A stretch of 14,212 nt of DNA, from the NCBI GenBank assembly GCA_025464735.1, contig JAODMX010000450.1:1-14212 (forward strand), read 5' to 3'. This DNA is from Frondihabitans sp. (lineage in GTDB: Bacteria; Actinomycetota; Actinomycetes; Actinomycetales; Microbacteriaceae). The notes under the pieces were generated by a model that searched no databases, was not told the DNA's origin, and saw only the letters and a list, made by a program, of their open reading frames with translations. This document shows, one piece after another, positions 7,573-14,212 of this stretch; position 1 is the stretch's first letter, and each line of letters begins with the position of its first letter. Both the position numbers and the translations under genes were made by a program.

Positions 7573-9222
7573 ATGAACCGAGCTGCCGTCGACGATTTCG
7601 ATCGTCTCCTCGACAGTCCGACCAATCTCCCACCGGCGGCTGCGACGGCACCCGCTGGTCGATTGACCCGCATCGACGCCTGGTGGGGCCGGGTGCTCTC
7701 GACTCCCCGCCGACAACGGATCTGGACCTGGGGCGGCCCCGCTTTCGTCACGATCCTCGCAGCACTCCTGCGCCTCTGGCACCTCGGCCATCCCGGCTCG
7801 CTCATCTTCGACGAGACCTACTACGTCAAAGACGCGTGGTCTCTGCACAACCTCGGGTACGAGGGCACCTGGCCGCAGAACGCCGACCCCCGCTTCGCCG
7901 CGGGCGAGTCGAACATCTTCACCTCGTCTCCCGAATTCGTGGCCCATCCGCCGCTTGGCAAGTGGCTGATCGGGCTGGGCATGGCCGCGTTCGGGCCGAG
8001 CAACCCGGCCGGTTGGCGCATCGGCACGGCGATCGTCGGGATCCTTGCCGTCCTCCTCGTCACCCTGATCGCTCGCCACCTCCTGAAGTCGAACCTGCTT
8101 GGCGTGCTGGCCGGGTTCTTCATGGCGATCGACGGCCAGGCGATCGTCCTGTCCCGAGTGTCGCTCCTCGACAACTTCGTGATGTTCTTCGCGCTGCTGG
8201 GGTTCTCGGCGATCCTTCTCGACCGGTATCAGAGCAAGAGACGACTCGATCTCTGGATCGCCAAGCGCCAAAGGCAGGGCCGAGATCTCGCCTGGGGGCC
8301 CGCGCTCTGGAACAGGCCGTGGCTGATCGCGGCCGGCCTTCTCCTCGGCGCGGCAACGGGCGTGAAGTGGAACGGGGCGTACTTCCTCGCCATTTTCGCC
8401 GTCTACACCGTGGCCGTCGACATGGCGGCGAGGCGCCGCGCCGGCATCGAATTCTGGGGCTCGGGCACGATCTTCAAGCAGGGCCCGGCCACATTCCTTC
8501 TCATGGTGCCGATCGCCACCGCCACCTACGTCGCGACCTGGACCGGCTGGTTCGTCACGAAGGGCGGCTACTACCGCGAGTGGATCCAGCAGGACGGCGG
8601 CGAGCGCTGGAAGGGCATCCTCGCGTGGGTGCCCGACGTCGTGCAGAACTGGTGGCACTACCAGGCCGGGATCTACCAGTTCAACGTCGGCCTCAGCACG
8701 CCGCACCCCTACCAGGCGAACCCGCTCCTCTGGCTGCTGATGCAACGCCCCACGAGCATGTACTACCTCGGCATCAAGCAGGGCCAGGAGGGCTGCACGA
8801 GCGCCAGCTGCGGCCAGGCGATCACGGGAATCGCCAATCCCCTGATCTGGTACGCGGCCGTCCTCGCCTGCCTGTACCTCTGCTACCGGCTGGCCCGTTA
8901 CCGGGAGTGGCAGTACGGGCTCATCCTGATCGGCGTCGCCGCGGGCTACCTGCCGTGGATGATGTACCTCCACCGCACGGTCTTCCAGTTCTACACGATC
9001 GCGTTCGAGCCCTACCTCATCATCGGACTCGCGGCCGCGCTTGGCCACATCCTGGGCAAACGCGGTGACGACGAGATACGACGCCTCTCAGGGATCCGGG
9101 TGGTCGGCATCATCGTCATCGTCGCGGTGATCCTGACGATCTTCTACTACCCGATGTGGACCGCGACCCAGGAGCCATGGAACTTCATCAACCTCCACTA
9201 CTGGATCCCGTCGTGGAAGTGA
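7573..9222 (+). CDS. pmt: Protein O-mannosyltransferase, GT39 family
   Basis: This integral membrane enzyme transfers mannose from polyprenyl-phosphate-mannose to Ser/Thr of exported proteins, working with the Sec pathway in actinobacteria. The 549-residue product starts at ATG 7573; a much longer open frame upstream of it is antisense to rsmI and is not coding. The cytoplasmic N terminus (about 50 residues) leads into the first helix (FVTILAALLRLWHL). The catalytic acidic pair follows at D80-E81 in FDETYYVKDAWS, and then HPPLGKW at about 125-131. Roughly 9-11 hydrophobic segments follow, and the C terminus is rich in aromatic residues (YWIPSWK). Position next to rsmI matches Rv1002c/Rv1003 in M. 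tuberculosis. The Ser/Thr/Pro tail of the secreted protein at 310-2691 would be a plausible substrate, which is inference. Confidence 0.95.
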   Translation: MNRAAVDDFDRLLDSPTNLPPAAATAPAGRLTRIDAWWGRVLSTPRRQRIWTWGGPAFVTILAALLRLWHLGHPGSLIFDETYYVKDAWSLHNLGYEGTWPQNADPRFAAGESNIFTSSPEFVAHPPLGKWLIGLGMAAFGPSNPAGWRIGTAIVGILAVLLVTLIARHLLKSNLLGVLAGFFMAIDGQAIVLSRVSLLDNFVMFFALLGFSAILLDRYQSKRRLDLWIAKRQRQGRDLAWGPALWNRPWLIAAGLLLGAATGVKWNGAYFLAIFAVYTVAVDMAARRRAGIEFWGSGTIFKQGPATFLLMVPIATATYVATWTGWFVTKGGYYREWIQQDGGERWKGILAWVPDVVQNWWHYQAGIYQFNVGLSTPHPYQANPLLWLLMQRPTSMYYLGIKQGQEGCTSASCGQAITGIANPLIWYAAVLACLYLCYRLARYREWQYGLILIGVAAGYLPWMMYLHRTVFQFYTIAFEPYLIIGLAAALGHILGKRGDDEIRRLSGIRVVGIIVIVAVILTIFYYPMWTATQEPWNFINLHYWIPSWK

Positions 9223-9247
9223 TCAGGCGCGTGGCCGGGGGCTGATC
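9221..9247. terminator. Weak inverted repeat between convergent pmt and prpC
   Basis: GATCAG (9221-9226) and CTGATC (9242-9247) are perfect reverse complements with a 15-base G-rich loop, filling almost the entire 28-base gap between two converging genes. No U-tract follows on either strand. The position suits a bidirectional terminator, but the long loop and short stem make it weak. Confidence 0.25.
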
Positions 9248-9250
9248 GCG

Positions 9251-10405
9251 TCAGCGAGTGGGGTTGGCGGGTACGTCGCGGTACTCGTGGCCGGTGTAGA
9301 CGCTGAGCGGCCGGATCAGAGCGTTAGCGGAGCGCTGCTCCACGATGTGGGCAGTCCATCCGACGATGCGCGAGGCCACGAACAGCGGGGTGAACACCTC
9401 GGTGTCGAATCCGAGCAGGTGGTAGGCGAGGCCCGACGGGTAGTCCACGTTCGGCTTGAGTCGTTTGCGCTCGAGCACGCCCTTCTGCAGGGCATCGTAG
9501 AGAGGAGCGAGGCGCTCGGTCTCGGCGCCGGGACGGGCGTCGATGAGATGTCCCAGCGCCTCCTCCATGGTGGGCACGCGGCTGTCGCCGTTCTTGTAGA
9601 CGCGGTGCCCGAATCCCATGAGGGTGCGCTTGTTCGCAAGGGCTTCGTCGAGCCACGCGTCAACGGCGTCAGCGGAGCCGATCTCTTCGAGGAGGGCGAG
9701 CGCCGCCTCGTTCGCACCGCCGTGGAGGGGACCCTTGAGAGCGCCGATCGCACCGACAAGAGCCGAATGCAGGTCGGACAGTGTCGAAGCGATCACCCGA
9801 GCGGTGAAGGTGGAGGCATTGAAGGAGTGTTCGGCGTACAGGGTCATGGAGACGTCGAACGCCCGCACGTCGTCCGGATCCGGCTCACCGTCGAAGACCA
9901 GGTGCAGGAAGTTGGCCGAGTAGCCGAGGTCGTCACGCGAGTCGACGGGCTCGAGGCCTTTGCGGCGGCGCTGGTCGTAGGCGATCACGGCGGGCGTCCG
10001 AGCGAAGAGACGGAGCGCGCGCTCGAACGTCTGGTCGGGAGTCGGAGAGGCGGGTTCGGGATCCTCAGCACCGATCGCACTCACTACAGTACGCAGCACG
10101 TCCATGGGGTGAGCCGACAGCGGTAGCGAATCGATCAGGGTGCGCGTGGCCGGGTCGAGCTGGCGCGCACCGCGTTCCGCGGTAACCAGGCTCGTCCGCT
10201 CGGACTCCGAGGGAAATTCGCCGTGCCAGAGCAACCAGACGACATCCTCGAAGGGAACCTTGCCGGCCAGCTGCTGCACCGGGTAGCCGCGGTAGAGCAG
10301 CGAGTTGGACGCCGCGTCGACCTTCGAGACCCGAGTCTCGTCGACGTAAACGCCGTTCAGGCCCTTGTGGATCTCTGGTGCGGGGGCGGACAGCGTGTCG
10401 GTCAT
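9251..10405 (-). CDS. prpC: Citrate synthase / 2-methylcitrate synthase, PrpC type
   Basis: The enzyme condenses oxaloacetate with acetyl-CoA or propionyl-CoA to form citrate or 2-methylcitrate. The product is 384 residues, the size of the short PrpC/CitA group rather than the 430-residue GltA type. The beginning (EIHKGLNGVYVDETRVSKV...SLLYRGYPV) resembles actinobacterial PrpC. Active-site residues are visible: H193 in AEHSFNAS, H228 in GPLHGGANEA, H267 in GFGHRVYK and D321 in NVDYPSG. ATG at 10405 is preceded by a strong AAGGAG (complement of 10410-10415). It follows the acyl-CoA ligase on the same strand with a 71-base gap. No prpB or prpD is in the window, so substrate preference (acetyl- versus propionyl-CoA) cannot be settled; many homologues are bifunctional. 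Confidence 0.93.
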   Translation of the reverse strand: MTDTLSAPAPEIHKGLNGVYVDETRVSKVDAASNSLLYRGYPVQQLAGKVPFEDVVWLLWHGEFPSESERTSLVTAERGARQLDPATRTLIDSLPLSAHPMDVLRTVVSAIGAEDPEPASPTPDQTFERALRLFARTPAVIAYDQRRRKGLEPVDSRDDLGYSANFLHLVFDGEPDPDDVRAFDVSMTLYAEHSFNASTFTARVIASTLSDLHSALVGAIGALKGPLHGGANEAALALLEEIGSADAVDAWLDEALANKRTLMGFGHRVYKNGDSRVPTMEEALGHLIDARPGAETERLAPLYDALQKGVLERKRLKPNVDYPSGLAYHLLGFDTEVFTPLFVASRIVGWTAHIVEQRSANALIRPLSVYTGHEYRDVPANPTR

Positions 10406-10409
10406 TTCA

Positions 10410-10415
10410 CTCCTT
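10410..10415 (-). promoter_or_regulatory. Strong ribosome binding site of prpC
   Basis: The minus strand reads AAGGAG followed by four bases and the ATG at 10405. It is among the closest matches to consensus in the window. It fixes the start and suggests prpC is translated independently of the ligase upstream. Confidence 0.7.
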
Positions 10416-10476
10416 CGTGTGCCGTGCCGCCTTCCTGACGGCAGAGTGTTCCGGGGGGAAGGCTACCTCGCGAACC

Positions 10477-12030
10477 TCACGCGTGGGCCGGAGCGAAGCG
10501 CGAGACGAGCTCGCGCTTGAGCACCTTGCCACTGGGGCCGAGGGGCAGGGCATCGACCAGGTGGATGACCCGCGGATATTTGTACGCGGCGATCTCGTCT
10601 TTCACGAAGGCGATCAGGACTTCGGGTGAGGCGGTTCCGCCCGGTCGCAACACGACGGCGGCCTCGATCTCCTGACCGTGCGTCTCGTGAGGCACACCGA
10701 AGACAGCGGCCATGGCGACCTCGGGGTGGGCGGCGAGAACCTCCTCGACCTGCCGCGGATAGACGTTGTAGCCGTTGCGGATGATCATGTCTTTGGTCCG
10801 GTCGACGATCGTGAGGTAGCCGTCGTCGTCCTTCGTTCCCAGGTCACCGGTACGGAACCAGCCGTCAACGATCGCCCGCGCGGTGTCTTCCGGGCGGTTG
10901 AGGTACCCGTTCATGAGGTTGTGACCTCGGACGACGAGCTCCCCGATCGAGCCGTTCGGCATCAGCACGATGGAGTCGGCGACGCTGGAGTCGGCGATCT
11001 CGACGTCCACTCCCCAGATCGCCGTGCCGATCGTCCCCGGCCGCGGCGTGCGTCCGACGTGGTTGAAGCTGGCAACCGGTGAAGTCTCGGTGAGTCCGTA
11101 CCCCTCGTGGATCTCGGCGCCGTAGACCTCACGGAACCGATCGATGATGGCGACCGGAAGCGCGGCGCCTCCGGAGATCGCGTACTTGAGGTCGGGTCGG
11201 GCGTCCGAGCGTGTCGCAGCATCGAGGAGCGCCATGTACATCGTGGGCACGCCCATGAAGATGTCGCACTTCTCCTCGGTCATCACCTTGAGCGCCGTGT
11301 CGCCGTCGAACTTCGGCACCATCACCACCGTCGCCCCTGCCCGGAATCCGACGTTCATCGTGCAGGTCTGCCCGAACGTGTGGAAGAGCGGAAGGGCGCC
11401 GAGGATGCGTTCGCCCGGCTCGATCTTGAACGTGGACATCAGCAGCACGTTGACCTGCTCCAGCAGCGCGAAGTGCGACCCCTCGGCGCCCTTGGGCTGT
11501 CCGGTCGTGCCGCTCGTGTAGAGGATGGTCGCGGTGTCGAACGGGTCGCGGGGCACATAGGTGTCGATCGGCTCCGCCGCCTCCGCGAGCGCCTCGAGCC
11601 GGTCGTAGCCGGTCGCCATGGTGGGCGGGGCGAGGACGGTGACGGTGTCGACACCGGCGAGCCCGGCGCCGGCCGCGCCCTCGGCCAGGAGCGGGGCCGC
11701 GCAGACGAGCATGGTGGCGCCGCTGTCGCGGAGCACATATTCGATCTCATGCTGCTTGAGCAGGGCATGGATCGGGACGACGACGGCACCGAGCGAGAGG
11801 ATCGCGTAGTACACGCGGGGGAAGTCAGCCACGTTCGGGATCAGCATGGCCACGCGGGATCCTTCGGTCACGCCCTTGGCCCGAAGGGCGCCGGCGTAGG
11901 CGCGAGTCTCGTTCCAGAGCTCGGCGTAAGTGGTCTGCGCCGGCCCCACCAGGACGGCGATCTGATCGGGATAGCGATCAGCCGACTCCTTGAGGATGGA
12001 TGCGACGGATGCCGTTGCGAAGTGACTCAT
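10477..12030 (-). CDS. Acyl-CoA synthetase (AMP-forming fatty-acid-CoA ligase)
   Basis: This is a 517-residue ANL-superfamily enzyme that adenylates a carboxylic acid with ATP and transfers it to coenzyme A. The P-loop YTSGTTGQPKG is at 171-181, the A5 motif YGLTETSP at 311-318, FRTGDLG at 392-398, and the hinge region DRTKDMIIRNGYNVYP at 410-425. The catalytic lysine is K502 in GPSGKVLKREL. Length and sequence fit the fatty acyl-CoA ligase group (FadD/LcfB-like). It is too short for PrpE-type propionyl-CoA or acetyl-CoA synthetases, which run to about 630 residues or more. The exact acid substrate cannot be read from sequence. The ATG at 12030 has a purine-rich GAAGAGAGA upstream. It lies between an ArsR-type regulator and prpC, suggesting an acyl-CoA utilisation unit. 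Confidence 0.93.
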   Translation of the reverse strand: MSHFATASVASILKESADRYPDQIAVLVGPAQTTYAELWNETRAYAGALRAKGVTEGSRVAMLIPNVADFPRVYYAILSLGAVVVPIHALLKQHEIEYVLRDSGATMLVCAAPLLAEGAAGAGLAGVDTVTVLAPPTMATGYDRLEALAEAAEPIDTYVPRDPFDTATILYTSGTTGQPKGAEGSHFALLEQVNVLLMSTFKIEPGERILGALPLFHTFGQTCTMNVGFRAGATVVMVPKFDGDTALKVMTEEKCDIFMGVPTMYMALLDAATRSDARPDLKYAISGGAALPVAIIDRFREVYGAEIHEGYGLTETSPVASFNHVGRTPRPGTIGTAIWGVDVEIADSSVADSIVLMPNGSIGELVVRGHNLMNGYLNRPEDTARAIVDGWFRTGDLGTKDDDGYLTIVDRTKDMIIRNGYNVYPRQVEEVLAAHPEVAMAAVFGVPHETHGQEIEAAVVLRPGGTASPEVLIAFVKDEIAAYKYPRVIHLVDALPLGPSGKVLKRELVSRFAPAHA

Positions 12031-12092
12031 CGGTCTCTCTTCTCGTCTACGTTGACGTCGTGCCGATCAAGCACGAGTGTTGCTCGAAATCA

Positions 12093-12122
12093 TACGTACG
12101 CGCGATCGTGTCTGTGACACAA
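12093..12122 (-). promoter_or_regulatory. Candidate promoter of the acyl-CoA ligase
   Basis: On the minus strand TTGTGT (complement of 12117-12122) and TACGTA (12093-12098) are 18 bases apart, with an overlapping alternative -10 TATGAT (12089-12094). A start near 12086 would leave a leader of about 55 bases before the ligase ATG. The elements are seen by eye only; strength is unknown. Confidence 0.35.
12108..12120. promoter_or_regulatory. Perfect 13-bp inverted repeat GTGTC-TGT-GACAC
   Basis: Two perfect 5-base arms flank a 3-base spacer. The site overlaps the candidate -35 of the ligase promoter, the position expected for a repressor operator. The neighbouring broken ArsR-type gene, or a TetR-type regulator elsewhere, could be the cognate protein. 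Binding is inference. Confidence 0.4.
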
Positions 12123-12141
12123 TCCCACTGCTTTCCTCGCC

Positions 12142-12614
12142 TCACTCGAAGCCGTCGCCCCCATCCGCTCCCTCCACGGAGCTGCTTCGCCCGATGCCGC
12201 GCGCCGCCACGTTGCGCGACGAACGCCCTCGATGGCCGCGCTTGGGTTCTCCTCGAGCGTCGACATCGTCTCGCCGGTGCAGAAAGAGCTCCACGTTGAC
12301 GCCGACACTGCGGTCGTCGATGTGCTCCTTCCACCGTTCGGCGAGCGAACGCGTCGCCTCGTCGATGAGAGCGAGCCAGTCCTCGTCGAGGACATACCAC
12401 CGGGAGGGTCCGTCCTTTGCCAGGCGAACGAACCCCGCGCGGCGAAGCACCGCGAGATGCCTCGACACAGCCCCCAGCTCACCCCGAACCGGTCGTACGT
12501 CATGACGGCGAGGTCTCCCGAGGTGTGCGCGCCGGTAGAGAGCAGCTCGATGAGGTACAGCCGCACGGGCTCGCCCAGAACCTGGAAGGTGGTCATCGTG
12601 CGTGGCTGCGCCAT
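12142..12614 (-). pseudogene. ArsR-family regulator interrupted by a frameshift
   Basis: The ATG at 12614 has GGAG a few bases upstream (complement of about 12621-12624) and opens a winged-helix sequence (MTTFQVLGEPVRLYLIELLSTGAHTSGDLA...GVSWG). The frame then turns into noise. The continuation VSRHLAVLRRAGFVRLAKDG...WYVLDEDW lies in the next frame and ends at 12142. The break coincides with a run of five G on the minus strand (12471-12475). One extra G would give GVSWGAVSRHL, restoring the recognition helix at the right spacing and a protein of about 157 residues. It lies just upstream of the acyl-CoA ligase on the same strand and may be its regulator. A sequencing error in the G run is a real alternative to a genuine mutation. 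Confidence 0.8.
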
Positions 12615-12671
12615 GCCCGCTCCGTCGCTCGGTGTCGCGTCTCCGCGCCGTGTGTCGCCACGCCCTTTGCG

Positions 12672-12705
<34 letters not shown>

Positions 12706-12726
12706 AAAGCATTTCAGCGCGCTCGA

Positions 12727-12746
12727 TGCTCGGAGGCTTTCGAGCA
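12727..12746. repeat. Small hairpin between the hexamer array and the palindrome
   Basis: TGCTCG (12727-12732) and CGAGCA (12741-12746) are perfect reverse complements with an 8-base loop GAGGCTTT. It sits between the hexamer array and the 50-bp palindrome, so three structured blocks lie within about 130 bases. Confidence 0.5.
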
Positions 12747-12750
12747 GTGG

Positions 12751-12800
12751 TTTCCCGTTCGGGCCACTTGACTACGAAGTCAATCGGCCCGAACCGGAAA
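12751..12800. repeat. 50-bp imperfect palindrome in an intergenic region
   Basis: The two 25-base halves pair at 21 positions. The outer arm GTTCGGGCC (12757-12765) matches GGCCCGAAC (12786-12794), and the inner arm TTGACT (12768-12773) matches AGTCAA (12778-12783). Flanking TTTCC and GGAAA extend the stem past one mismatch. No U-tract follows on either strand, so a standard terminator is unlikely. It resembles a REP-like or MITE-like unit or a folded RNA; which one cannot be decided from a single copy. Confidence 0.75.
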
Positions 12801-12855
12801 GCGCTTCGAGGAGCGGGGACAACGGCGAGGCCGGGCACGCGTGGGGCCGGGCGGA

Positions 12856-12897
12856 GTGGGAGCCACGTCACGGGGTGGGAGCCACGTCACGGGGTGG
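12856..12897. repeat. 19-bp tandem repeat, 2.2 copies, over a stop codon
   Basis: Two identical 19-base units (12856-12874 and 12875-12893, GTGGGAGCCACGTCACGGG) are followed by four bases of a third. The second unit contains the stop codon of the membrane protein. The duplication looks recent because the copies are identical, and 19 bases is not a multiple of three, so it would have altered the frame beyond the stop. Confidence 0.85.
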
Positions 12898-13567
12898 AGT
12901 CGACGTAGCGGCGGTAGGCGCGGGTGACGACCGCTCGGAGCGAGATGAGGCGCGGCCCAAGCCACGGCCACGCAAACCAGACTCCGACCGCAATGCCTGC
13001 CAGGAAGTTCAGGCGATGCAACCATTCGATGACGGCGAACAGGGCGGTGAGGCCACTCGCCGGAATCAGCGTGACCAAAAGAGACCAGAGAATGTTGTCG
13101 ATGGCGAATCCCGCGAGCGCCACGAGGGCGAGAGCGCGGAGGCCGTACCGCACATCGCGTTGCGTCCCTTCCGACCGCCCTGCCACTGCTGCTGCCATCA
13201 GCAGGAGGAAGAGCCTCGCCATGTCGGCCACGAGGAGAACGCTGGAAAAGGCCCGGTAACCGAGTGTTGGCCCGACATCGGGATCGACGCTGCCGAGCGG
13301 GGACACGACGACGACCGCGACACCCAGGGCCCCGCTGACAATCAGTAACACCGACACCGCTCGGCTCCCGAAGGCGCCACGCTCGCCGAGCAACCCGAGG
13401 GCCAGCACGAGGCACGCGACCAACATCAGGAGTGTCGACGCTAGGAACGCTGCGCTGAGCGTTCCGACCGGTTTCACCAGGAGGAGCAGGTTGGCGGCGA
13501 CGAGCGCACCACCTGCGACGAGGGCGACCCTCGGCGCAATACCGAGGTGAGGGGCTCTGATCCGCAT
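12887..13567 (-). CDS. Six-helix integral membrane protein, function unknown
   Basis: I do not recognise this family. The 226-residue product has six strongly hydrophobic segments at about 12-33, 36-60, 68-91, 105-128, 143-167 and 183-205. A short basic C terminus (RAVVTRAYRRYVDSTP) is probably cytoplasmic. No signal peptide, metal site or transporter signature is visible. The start is ATG at 13567 with only a weak ribosome site. It follows a putative winged-helix regulator by 34 bases on the same strand, so the pair is likely co-transcribed and the regulator may control it. The other long frame on this strand (to 13598) lacks hydrophobic periodicity and is a shadow. The stop lies inside a 19-bp tandem repeat, so the C-terminal residues may vary between relatives. 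Confidence 0.8.
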   Translation of the reverse strand: MRIRAPHLGIAPRVALVAGGALVAANLLLLVKPVGTLSAAFLASTLLMLVACLVLALGLLGERGAFGSRAVSVLLIVSGALGVAVVVVSPLGSVDPDVGPTLGYRAFSSVLLVADMARLFLLLMAAAVAGRSEGTQRDVRYGLRALALVALAGFAIDNILWSLLVTLIPASGLTALFAVIEWLHRLNFLAGIAVGVWFAWPWLGPRLISLRAVVTRAYRRYVDSTP

Positions 13568-13601
13568 GCGCCGAGTATTGCACGGACTGGAATGTCATGC
13601 A

Positions 13602-14063
13602 TCACCTGGCGCCAGCGGGAATCCCGAGCGTACGATCCGCCAGACGAGCGCTGAAGCGGCGACCCGACGCAGACTCGCGGAACACCCTCGCACGCCGTCG
13701 GCGATGGGCCTCGAGGCTGCGGGCATCCCACGCCGCCTCGAGGGCGAGCTCGCAGTCGAGTGCCTGCTCGCCGTCGCCCACCGATCGGAGCCAGTGGATG
13801 TGCCGCCAGGCGTCGTTCGAGACTTCTCTCCATTTGGCTTCACCGGCAAACCAGTATTCGTCGGGCGGCCGTGTGGCGACGAGCCCCAAGGAGACCAGAC
13901 CGTCGAGCAGCTCCCGAACACACTCACGATCCAGGCCCGCGACGTGCTGGAGGATCGACGCGTGCTCGTCGAACGGTCGGACGCCATCCATGAGCTGGTT
14001 CAGCAACTGGATGCAGCGAGGGTTGGTCATAACGAGGAGGGCTTGGATGCCGGCTGGATGCAT
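13602..14063 (-). CDS. Putative winged-helix (ArsR-like) regulator
   Basis: The 153-residue protein has a helical N terminus (GIQALLVMTNPRCIQLLNQLM) followed by a helix-turn-helix-like stretch (SILQHVAGLDRECVRELLDGLVSLGLVA, about 37-65) and a wing-like TRPPDEYWFAG. This is the layout of ArsR or related winged-helix regulators, recognised by pattern only. The remaining sequence is charged, with a WRHIHWLRS segment and an Arg-rich region near residues 117-137. ATG at 14063 is preferred because AGGA lies 8 bases upstream; a second ATG at 14030 has none and would cut the first helix. It is transcribed away from the partial gene at 14189 and precedes the membrane protein. The ligand or signal is unknown. 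Confidence 0.65.
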   Translation of the reverse strand: MHPAGIQALLVMTNPRCIQLLNQLMDGVRPFDEHASILQHVAGLDRECVRELLDGLVSLGLVATRPPDEYWFAGEAKWREVSNDAWRHIHWLRSVGDGEQALDCELALEAAWDARSLEAHRRRRARVFRESASGRRFSARLADRTLGIPAGAR

Positions 14064-14115
14064 GCCGCGATCCTGGCAAACCCACGCGTGTCGGGGACGG
14101 CGGCCCGGGTCAACC

Positions 14116-14124
14116 TGTGGATAA
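14116..14124. promoter_or_regulatory. Single perfect DnaA-box match (TGTGGATAA)
   Basis: TGTGGATAA is the exact complement of the consensus box TTATCCACA. It sits in the divergent promoter region between the regulator and the partial gene, enclosed by the inverted repeat CCGGGT/ACCCGG (14105-14110 and 14124-14129). A lone box is not an origin; DnaA-linked regulation or chance are the options. Confidence 0.3.
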
Positions 14125-14173
14125 CCCGGCCCACGAGCCAGATGGGGAGGAGAGGAGCAAGCACTCGGACGAC

Positions 14174-14179
14174 TAGACT
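14174..14179 (+). promoter_or_regulatory. Candidate -10 (TAGACT) for the last gene
   Basis: TAGACT matches the actinobacterial TAnnnT pattern and ends 9 bases before the ATG at 14189, so the message would have almost no leader. The GGAGGG at 14180-14185 is only three bases from the ATG. No clear -35 is present. Confidence 0.35.
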
Positions 14180-14188
14180 GGAGGGCTC

Positions 14189-14212
14189 ATGACACCCACG
14201 ATCACGTTCCCG
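14189..14212 (+). CDS. Start of a partial gene cut by the window edge
   Basis: ATG at 14189 opens a frame of eight codons (MTPTITFP) before the window ends. GGAGGG lies just upstream and a -10-like TAGACT precedes it. The gene is divergent from the putative regulator at 13602-14063. Nothing can be said of its product. Confidence 0.5.

Noticed and set aside
7498..9048. 516-codon minus-strand frame opposite pmt
   Set aside because: The composition is antisense-like and it lacks the hydrophobic pattern of the plus-strand membrane protein.
10425..10443. TGCCG/CGGCA inverted repeat ahead of prpC
   Set aside because: A five-base stem with a nine-base loop is common by chance at this GC content.
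12751..12800. Palindrome as an intrinsic terminator of the membrane-protein gene
   Set aside because: It lies about 87 bases past the stop and is not followed by a run of T on either strand.
12780..13598. 272-codon minus-strand frame overlapping the membrane protein
   Set aside because: It has no hydrophobic segments and is rich in Arg, Pro and Gly; the other frame encodes six clear membrane helices.

Overview
The window is high-GC DNA with GTG starts, tight same-strand gene spacing and protein sequences typical of the Actinobacteria. The order pmt - rsmI - metG - tatD - rsmA matches the housekeeping block I recall from Mycobacterium tuberculosis (Rv1002c to Rv1010). The sequence style suggests Microbacteriaceae, but that family-level placement is an inference.

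Region 1 (1-2691) has a noncoding leader with a GC-rich hairpin and then a large secreted protein with a beta-propeller-like repeat region, a fibronectin type III domain and a LamG domain. It converges with region 2. Region 2 (2705-7493, minus strand) is a compact cluster transcribed in the order rsmI, metG, tatD, rsmA and a DUF4287-like gene. It serves rRNA modification, tRNA charging and nucleic-acid turnover, and the tatD-rsmA junction is bridged by a possible 8-codon ORF. Neither rpfB nor ispE, the usual partners in this block, is present. Region 3 (7573-9222, plus strand) is the divergent protein O-mannosyltransferase, whose start looks leaderless.

Region 4 (9251-12614, minus strand) holds, in transcription order, an ArsR-type regulator broken by a frameshift at a G5 run, an acyl-CoA ligase and a PrpC-type (2-methyl)citrate synthase. 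The three may form an acyl/propionyl-CoA unit. A perfect 13-bp inverted repeat overlaps the candidate -35 of the ligase. Region 5 (12615-12886) is noncoding. It carries a 50-bp imperfect palindrome, a small hairpin, a 5.5-copy hexamer array that is a textbook G-quadruplex motif on the minus strand, and a 19-bp tandem repeat running into the next stop codon. This is the least explained part of the window.

Region 6 (12887-14063, minus strand) is a putative winged-helix regulator followed by a six-helix membrane protein with no family I can name. A divergent plus-strand gene starts at 14189 and runs off the end of the window. I saw no tRNA, rRNA, CRISPR array, transposase or prophage gene.
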